Source: Methylobacterium sp.
Lineage (GTDB): Bacteria; Pseudomonadota; Alphaproteobacteria; Rhizobiales; Beijerinckiaceae
Reading direction: 5' to 3'
NCBI GenBank assembly: GCA_020252865.1
Contig: JADCCH010000160.1
Location: forward strand, 1 to 5,759
DNA length: 5,759 bases
Numbering within the stretch: position 1 is the stretch's first letter; every line of letters begins with the position of its first letter. Both the position numbers and the translations under genes were made by a program. The notes under the pieces are model-generated. The model had not been told where the DNA came from, searched no databases, and saw nothing but the letters and a program-made list of their open reading frames with translations. Shown here in pieces: positions 1 to 5,759 of this stretch.

Positions 1-49
1 GTTAATGCTTGTTCTAGTGCCGTTTCGCATACGCTTGGAGGGGCAGAAA
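1..49. other. Intergenic stub downstream of guaA
   Basis: These 49 bases follow the guaA stop codon and run to the window edge. I see no gene, no hairpin and no T-run, so any guaA terminator lies outside. G+C is about half (24 of 49 by hand count), visibly lower than in guaA. Bases 11-25 read GTTC, seven bases, GTTT, one base short of the alphaproteobacterial LexA pattern GTTC-N7-GTTC; this is too weak to call a site. Confidence 0.5.
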
Positions 50-1624
50 TCATTCCCACTCGATCGTGCCGGGCGGTTTCGAGGTGATGTCGTAGGTGAC
101 GCGGTTGATGCCCTTCACCTCATTGATGATGCGCGTCGCCACGCGGCCAAGGAAGGCCATGTCGAAGGGGTAGAAATCGGCCGTCATGCCATCCACCGAG
201 GTCACGGCGCGCAACGCGCAGACGTGATCATAGGTGCGGCCATCGCCCATCACGCCGACACTGCGCACCGGCAGCAGCACGGCGAAAGCCTGCCAGATCG
301 TGTCGTAGAGACCGGCCTTGCGGATTTCCTCGAGATAGATCGCGTCCGCCTCGCGCAGGATATCCGCCTTCTCGCGGGTGACCTCGCCGGGAATGCGGAT
401 CGCGAGGCCGGGGCCGGGGAAGGGATGACGCCCCACGAAGGTCTCGGGCAGGCCGAGTTCGCGGCCGAGCGCCCGCACCTCGTCCTTGAAGAGTTCGCGC
501 AAGGGTTCGACCAGCTTCAGCTTCATGCGCTGGGGCAGGCCGCCGACATTGTGATGGCTCTTGATCGTCACCGAAGGGCCACCCGAAAAGCTCACGCTTT
601 CAATCACATCGGGGTAGAGGGTGCCCTGTGCGAGGAACTCGGCCGGTTGTTGCCCGTTTTTTGCGATCTTCCCCGCTTCCGCTTCGAACACATCGATGAA
701 GAGCTTGCCGATGGTCTTTCGCTTCACCTCGGGGTCGGAGATGCCGGCCAGCGCGCGGAGGAAGGTCTCGCTCGCATCCACATGCACGAGCGGAATGTGA
801 TAGTGCCCGCGGAACAGGTTCACCACCTCCTCGCTCTCCCCCTTCCGCATCAGCCCGTGATCGACATAGACGCAAGTGAGCTGGTCGCCGATCGCCTCGT
901 GGATCAGCACGGCGGCGACGCTCGAATCCACCCCGCCCGAGAGGCCGCAGATCACCTTGCCCTTGCCCACCTGCTCGCGGATTTTCGCAATCATTTCCGC
1001 GCGATAGGCTCCCATGGTCCAATCGGATTTCAACCCGGCGATGTGATGCACGAAATTCGCGATCAGCTTGCCGCCATCGGGCGTGTGCACCACTTCGGGG
1101 TGAAACATCGTGGTGTATATGCGGCGCTTTTCATCCGTGGCGATGGCGAAGGGCGCGTTCTCGCTCGTTGCCTTCACGCTGAAGCCCTCGGGGAGCTTCG
1201 TCACGCGGTCGCCATGGCTCATCCAGACCGGATAGCGCTGGCCCACTACCCAGAGCTTGTCGAAGAGCGCCGAAGCCTCCCGGATCTCGATATCGGCACG
1301 TCCGAATTCGGCGGCATGCCCGCCTTCCACCACGCCGCCGAGCTGAACGGCGGTGGTTTGCTGGCCGTAGCAGATCGCCATGATCGGCAGGCCACTTGCG
1401 AACACCGATTCCGGCGCGCGGGGGCTGCCCTCGCGCGTCACGCTATCCGGCCCGCCCGAGAGGATGATCGCCTTGGGCCGGAGCTTCAGGAAGGCCTCAT
1501 CCGCCTTCTGATAGGGGTGGATTTCGCAATAGACACCGGTCTCGCGCACGCGCCGGGCGATGAGCTGCGTCACCTGCGAGCCGAAATCGATGATGAGAAC
1601 GGTGTCGTGGTTGGGAAGCGTCAT
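50..1624 (-). CDS. guaA: GMP synthase (glutamine-hydrolysing)
   Basis: GuaA is the cytosolic enzyme that aminates XMP to GMP using glutamine and ATP, the last step of guanine nucleotide synthesis. The 524-residue product has the normal family length and is complete. Residues about 7-197 are a class I glutamine amidotransferase domain, with nucleophile Cys85 in AICYGQQ and His175/Glu177 in FHPEV. Residues about 198-390 are the ATP pyrophosphatase domain, with the PP-loop SGGVDSS at 229-235. The C-terminal dimerisation domain carries [11 protein letters not shown] (400-410) and the conserved tail [14 protein letters not shown]. The ATG at 1624 is supported by AAAGG at 1631-1635, six bases upstream. 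The gene starts 17 bases after the methyltransferase stop, so it is probably translated from the same mRNA. No odd residues were seen. Antisense frames are open only because of third-position G/C bias. Confidence 0.98.
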   Translation of the reverse strand: MTLPNHDTVLIIDFGSQVTQLIARRVRETGVYCEIHPYQKADEAFLKLRPKAIILSGGPDSVTREGSPRAPESVFASGLPIMAICYGQQTTAVQLGGVVEGGHAAEFGRADIEIREASALFDKLWVVGQRYPVWMSHGDRVTKLPEGFSVKATSENAPFAIATDEKRRIYTTMFHPEVVHTPDGGKLIANFVHHIAGLKSDWTMGAYRAEMIAKIREQVGKGKVICGLSGGVDSSVAAVLIHEAIGDQLTCVYVDHGLMRKGESEEVVNLFRGHYHIPLVHVDASETFLRALAGISDPEVKRKTIGKLFIDVFEAEAGKIAKNGQQPAEFLAQGTLYPDVIESVSFSGGPSVTIKSHHNVGGLPQRMKLKLVEPLRELFKDEVRALGRELGLPETFVGRHPFPGPGLAIRIPGEVTREKADILREADAIYLEEIRKAGLYDTIWQAFAVLLPVRSVGVMGDGRTYDHVCALRAVTSVDGMTADFYPFDMAFLGRVATRIINEVKGINRVTYDITSKPPGTIEWE

Positions 1625-1630
1625 GGCCAG

Positions 1631-1635
1631 CCTTT
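1631..1635 (-). promoter_or_regulatory. Ribosome binding site of guaA
   Basis: The minus strand reads AAAGG six bases before the guaA ATG. It lies wholly in the 17-base gap between the methyltransferase stop and guaA, so guaA has its own initiation signal while remaining close enough for translational coupling. Confidence 0.7.
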
Positions 1636-1641
1636 CGGCAA

Positions 1642-2952
1642 TCAGGTGGAGCGTGTGAGAACGCAGATGAAGAAGCCGTCGGTATCCGTGCGATGCGGCG
1701 TCAGCAGCAGGCCGAGGCCGGAGACGTCACAATAGCGGCCGATTGCATCCAGCCCGGCGGCCCTGGCATTCGCGGCGGGGTCGAGAACCTTGAAATCCGG
1801 GTTTGCGGCCAGAAATGCCTTCCCCTGCGCGCCATTCTCGGCATCAAGCAGCGAGCAGGTGATGTAGACGAGCCGGCCACCCGGTTTCACGCTGCGTTTT
1901 GCCTCGTCCAACACCGCGCGCTGTTCCTCGCGGCGCATCTCCAGCGCATTGGGCCTGAGGCGCCATTTCGCATCCGGGTGCCGGCGCCATGTGCCGGTGC
2001 CGGTGCAGGGCGCATCGACCAGCACGAGATCGCATTTGCCCGCGAGATCATGGAGCTGCGCCGGTTCTTTCCCTTTTGGGGATCGAACCTGCACGTTCCG
2101 CACGCCGGCGCGCGTGAGGCGCTCATGGATGGGTGCCAGGCGGCGCGCATCGTTGTCGGTCGCGAAGATCTGGCCCCTGTTGTTCATCTCCGCAGCCATG
2201 GCGAGTGTCTTGCCCCCCCCGCCCGCGCAGAAATCGAGCACCTGCATGCCGGGCTTCGCTCCCGCAAGCAGGGAAGCGAGCTGGGAGCCCTCATCCTGGA
2301 TTTCTACCGCACCCTTGATGAAGGCCGGCTCGGCCTGAAGGTAGGGCGCGCGACCCTCGGCATTGGGCTTGAAGCGCAAGCCATAGGGCGAATATCGCGT
2401 CGCCTCGGGCTCGAGATGGCCAAGCGCCTCCATCGCCTTGAGGCGGATCAGCTTCAGCGCATTCGCCCGCGCATCCACCGGCGCGCGGGAGGCGAGCGCA
2501 GCTGCTTCGTCCACGCGCGTCTCGCCAAAGCTCCTGGCCAGTTCCGCATCGAGCCATTCCGGGTAGTTCCCGCGGATATGCGTCGGGGCATCGGAGAGAT
2601 CGGCCGCCTGAAGGCTCGCCTGCTCGGCTTCGGACAGAGGGGCGGGCGCGAAGCGTTCGCCCGTGAACAGAGCGGCGATCGCCTCGACCGCCATGCCGCG
2701 CAGCAGTCGCAACATGCCGATGAGGGCGCATCTGCCGCTCTCGGTTTCACCCCGCAACCCCATGATCCATTGGGCCGAGGCTTTCACACGCAGGGTGTCA
2801 TGCACGAGGTTGCCGATGGCATTGCGATCACCCGAACCGGCATAGCGGTTCGCCTTGCCCCAATCCGCGAGAGCGGGCCCGAGCGGTCGCTTGCGATCGA
2901 GGATTTCGTCAAGAAGCGCGATGGCGGCGGAGAGGCGGGCAGAGGGGGTCAT
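1642..2952 (-). CDS. RsmB/NOP-family SAM-dependent RNA cytosine-C5 methyltransferase
   Basis: This 436-residue protein is a class I SAM-dependent RNA m5C methyltransferase of the RsmB/NOP2/Sun family, close to the length of E. coli RsmB (429). Residues about 1-150 are helical and resemble the NusB-like RNA-binding domain. The catalytic domain starts near 205 and shows [11 protein letters not shown] (217-227), SAM motif [13 protein letters not shown] (238-249), acidic ATDND (264-268), motif [10 protein letters not shown] (313-320) and motif VI YITCS (363-367). By family knowledge Cys366 is the nucleophile and Cys316 helps release the product. The target could be 16S rRNA C967, as for RsmB, but alphaproteobacteria often carry several paralogues, so I give no symbol. 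The ATG at 2952 has no strong ribosome binding site; no other start in this frame fits better. An eight-G run encodes part of motif I. The gene lies 17 bases before guaA and probably shares its transcript. Confidence 0.93.
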   Translation of the reverse strand: MTPSARLSAAIALLDEILDRKRPLGPALADWGKANRYAGSGDRNAIGNLVHDTLRVKASAQWIMGLRGETESGRCALIGMLRLLRGMAVEAIAALFTGERFAPAPLSEAEQASLQAADLSDAPTHIRGNYPEWLDAELARSFGETRVDEAAALASRAPVDARANALKLIRLKAMEALGHLEPEATRYSPYGLRFKPNAEGRAPYLQAEPAFIKGAVEIQDEGSQLASLLAGAKPGMQVLDFCAGGGGKTLAMAAEMNNRGQIFATDNDARRLAPIHERLTRAGVRNVQVRSPKGKEPAQLHDLAGKCDLVLVDAPCTGTGTWRRHPDAKWRLRPNALEMRREEQRAVLDEAKRSVKPGGRLVYITCSLLDAENGAQGKAFLAANPDFKVLDPAANARAAGLDAIGRYCDVSGLGLLLTPHRTDTDGFFICVLTRST

Positions 2953-3015
2953 TGGCGGATCGCTTGGCGTGAAGGCCCGGACAAGTCAAGCCAATCGGCC
3001 GCCGGAAACGGATCG

Positions 3016-3037
3016 TTACCCTTTCCTTACCATTTCC
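3016..3037. repeat. 11-bp tandem direct repeat in the divergent intergenic region
   Basis: TTACCCTTTCC (3016-3026) is followed directly by TTACCATTTCC (3027-3037), 10 of 11 bases identical. The block is pyrimidine-only apart from the A residues and lies between the divergent methyltransferase and lipoprotein genes. One helical turn of spacing would suit a regulator binding side by side, but the region is simple in composition and this may be chance. Confidence 0.4.
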
Positions 3038-3043
3038 CTTCAA

Positions 3044-3103
3044 AACCGCTGCATGTGCCGCCTTTATGCCACGATTGGGGCAGAGGGCAACAACGCAGCG
3101 GTT
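3044..3103 (+). repeat. Long-range 9-bp inverted repeat with nested short stems
   Basis: AACCGCTGC (3044-3052) is the exact reverse complement of GCAGCGGTT (3095-3103). Between them TGCC at 3056-3059 can pair with GGCA at 3086-3089, and TGCC at 3067-3070 with GGCA at 3079-3082. As RNA the segment could fold into one elongated hairpin. The nine-base arms are seen directly; the inner stems are only four bases each and are weak evidence. The element ends where the next dyad begins. Confidence 0.45.
3063..3090 (-). promoter_or_regulatory. Possible promoter for the methyltransferase-guaA pair
   Basis: Reading the minus strand, TTGCCC (bases 3090-3085) and CATAAA (3068-3063) are 16 bases apart. 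Each matches four of six positions of the sigma-70 -35 and -10 consensus. Transcription would start near 3056, giving a leader of about 100 bases. A promoter is expected here because the upstream minus-strand gene is separated by an opposing gene. The match itself is modest and could be chance. Confidence 0.22.
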
Positions 3104-3147
3104 CTGTGGTCGAATCGGCTCCACCGTGGAGCCTGTCCGCCCACAGA
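3103..3147 (+). promoter_or_regulatory. 45-base imperfect palindrome upstream of the lipoprotein gene
   Basis: The segment is symmetric about base 3125. The outer arms are TCTGTGG (3103-3109) and CCACAGA (3141-3147), a perfect seven-base match. The inner arms are GGCTCCAC (3117-3124) and GTGGAGCC (3126-3133), a perfect eight-base match around a single C. The seven-base segments between the arms are equally long on both sides and partly complementary. It ends 14 bases before the AGGAG of the lipoprotein gene. It could be an operator bound by a dimer, or an mRNA hairpin in the leader. No T-run follows on either strand, so it is not a typical terminator. Confidence 0.55.
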
Positions 3148-3161
3148 TCCCCTTGTTTATC

Positions 3162-3166
3162 AGGAG
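3162..3166 (+). promoter_or_regulatory. Ribosome binding site of the small lipoprotein gene
   Basis: AGGAG lies seven bases before the ATG at 3174. It fixes this start against an in-frame ATG at 3066, which would add 36 residues lacking export-signal character. Confidence 0.8.
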
Positions 3167-3173
3167 TAACCCC

Positions 3174-3329
3174 ATGAAGAAGATCATCAACGGCATTCTC
3201 GCCGCCGCCATGCTCATCTCGGTTGCGGCTTGCGCTTCCTCGCAGGCTCAGCAGACGGACCTCACCCCGCCGAAGCGCGGCCTCGATGCGAAGACGCAGC
3301 TGGAATGCGGCACGAAGCGCGGCTGCTGA
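3174..3329 (+). CDS. Small putative lipoprotein, 51 residues
   Basis: I do not recognise the family. The product opens with a lipoprotein signal peptide: MKK, a hydrophobic stretch (residues 4-16), then the lipobox VAAC with the lipidated cysteine at residue 20. There is no Asp at +2, so outer-membrane delivery by the Lol system is the default expectation. The mature part is only 32 residues: polar and Ser/Gln-rich at first, then DLTPPKRGLDAKTQ, ending ECGTKRGC with Cys45 and Cys51 able to form a small disulfide loop. AGGAG seven bases upstream, strong G/C at third positions and a terminator just after the stop show that it is an expressed single-gene unit. It runs opposite to all its neighbours. 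It resembles entericidins in size and signal layout only; the mature sequence does not match what I know of them. Confidence 0.85.
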   Translation: MKKIINGILAAAMLISVAACASSQAQQTDLTPPKRGLDAKTQLECGTKRGC

Positions 3330-3362
3330 TCGCAGCTTCCGCAACGTCGTGATCGGAATGCG

Positions 3363-3389
3363 AAGGCCCGCCAACCGGCGGGCTTTTTT
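3363..3389 (+). terminator. Rho-independent terminator of the small lipoprotein gene
   Basis: The stem GCCCGCC (3366-3372) pairs with GGCGGGC (3377-3383) around the loop AACC, followed by six T (3384-3389). Bases 3363-3365 extend the pairing into the T-run. It lies 33 bases after the lipoprotein stop. On the minus strand no T-run follows the stem, so it should act mainly on plus-strand transcripts, although it sits between convergent genes. Confidence 0.93.
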
Positions 3390-3390
3390 C

Positions 3391-3448
3391 CTGGCGCGCA
3401 GGAGAGTTTCATGGCGCGCAGGAAAGTTTCATGGCGCGCAAGAAAGTT

Positions 3449-3465
<17 letters not shown>
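3391..3465. repeat. 20-bp tandem repeat, about 3.75 copies
   Basis: Copies begin at 3391, 3411, 3431 and 3451. The plus-strand unit is ATGGCGCGCAGGAAAGTTTC. Copies 1 and 3 each differ from copy 2 at two positions, and copy 4 is cut after about 15 bases. The array starts directly after the T-run of the lipoprotein terminator. It ends inside the last codons of the four-cysteine protein gene on the minus strand, whose Ser-Cys-Ala-Pro end and stop codon come from the repeat. The unit is not a multiple of three, so it is not a protein repeat. It probably arose by local duplication of the 3' end of that gene. Confidence 0.92.
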
Positions 3466-5752
<2,287 letters not shown>

Positions 5753-5759
5753 TCAGCGA

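Noticed and set aside
11..25. LexA-like site GTTC-N7-GTTT
   Set aside because: One base off the consensus in the second half-site, and no adjacent gene in the window to regulate; easily chance.
5..1735. 576-codon open frame on the plus strand opposite guaA
   Set aside because: It is antisense to guaA and has no recognisable motifs. It is open because third-position G/C bias removes stops in the opposing frames.
2961..2989. TTGACT on the minus strand as a -35 box for the methyltransferase gene
   Set aside because: The position 17 bases downstream reads CAAGCG, a poor -10, and transcription would begin almost at the ATG.
3066..3173. Longer lipoprotein ORF starting at the ATG at 3066
   Set aside because: It would bury the signal peptide 36 residues inside the protein and run through the dyad region. 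The start at 3174 has AGGAG and a proper signal peptide.
1693..3177. 494-codon plus-strand frame opposite the methyltransferase gene
   Set aside because: Antisense shadow of a gene with full catalytic motifs; its composition is rich in Arg, His and Ala, with no domain.

Overview
The window looks like a piece of a GC-rich alphaproteobacterial chromosome, most likely from Sphingomonadales. That reading rests on the style of the GuaA and GuaB proteins, the strong G/C preference at third codon positions, and my recollection that an RsmB/NOP methyltransferase lies next to guaA in that group. The placement is inference. The window is essentially a guanine-nucleotide synthesis cluster with three small, uncharacterised items around it.

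Layout, right to left, because the main genes run on the minus strand. At the right edge (about 5489-5752) is a coding-like stretch with no clear start or stop; it may be a partial or frameshifted gene. Next comes guaB (IMP dehydrogenase, 5304-3799), preceded by a leader of about 180 bases. A 117-residue exported four-cysteine protein (3802-3449) follows; its GTG start overlaps the guaB stop. The 3' end of that gene runs into a 20-bp tandem repeat (3391-3465). Convergent to it is a 51-residue lipoprotein gene on the plus strand (3174-3329) with a clear intrinsic terminator (3363-3389). The divergent intergenic region 2953-3173 holds several inverted repeats. Beyond it, on the minus strand, are an RsmB/NOP-family RNA cytosine methyltransferase gene (2952-1642) and guaA (GMP synthase, 1624-50), 17 bases apart and probably co-transcribed.

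GuaB and GuaA catalyse consecutive steps (IMP to XMP to GMP), so the cluster holds the whole guanine branch of purine synthesis. The rRNA or tRNA methyltransferase ties it loosely to translation. The two small envelope proteins have no obvious link to purines. They and the structured intergenic region are the least explained parts of the window. I saw no CRISPR array, tRNA, rRNA, insertion sequence or recognisable phage gene. I found no clearly novel multi-gene system. The best candidates for something undescribed are the structured leader of the lipoprotein gene (3044-3147), the repeat at the end of the four-cysteine gene, and the two small cysteine-bearing envelope proteins.
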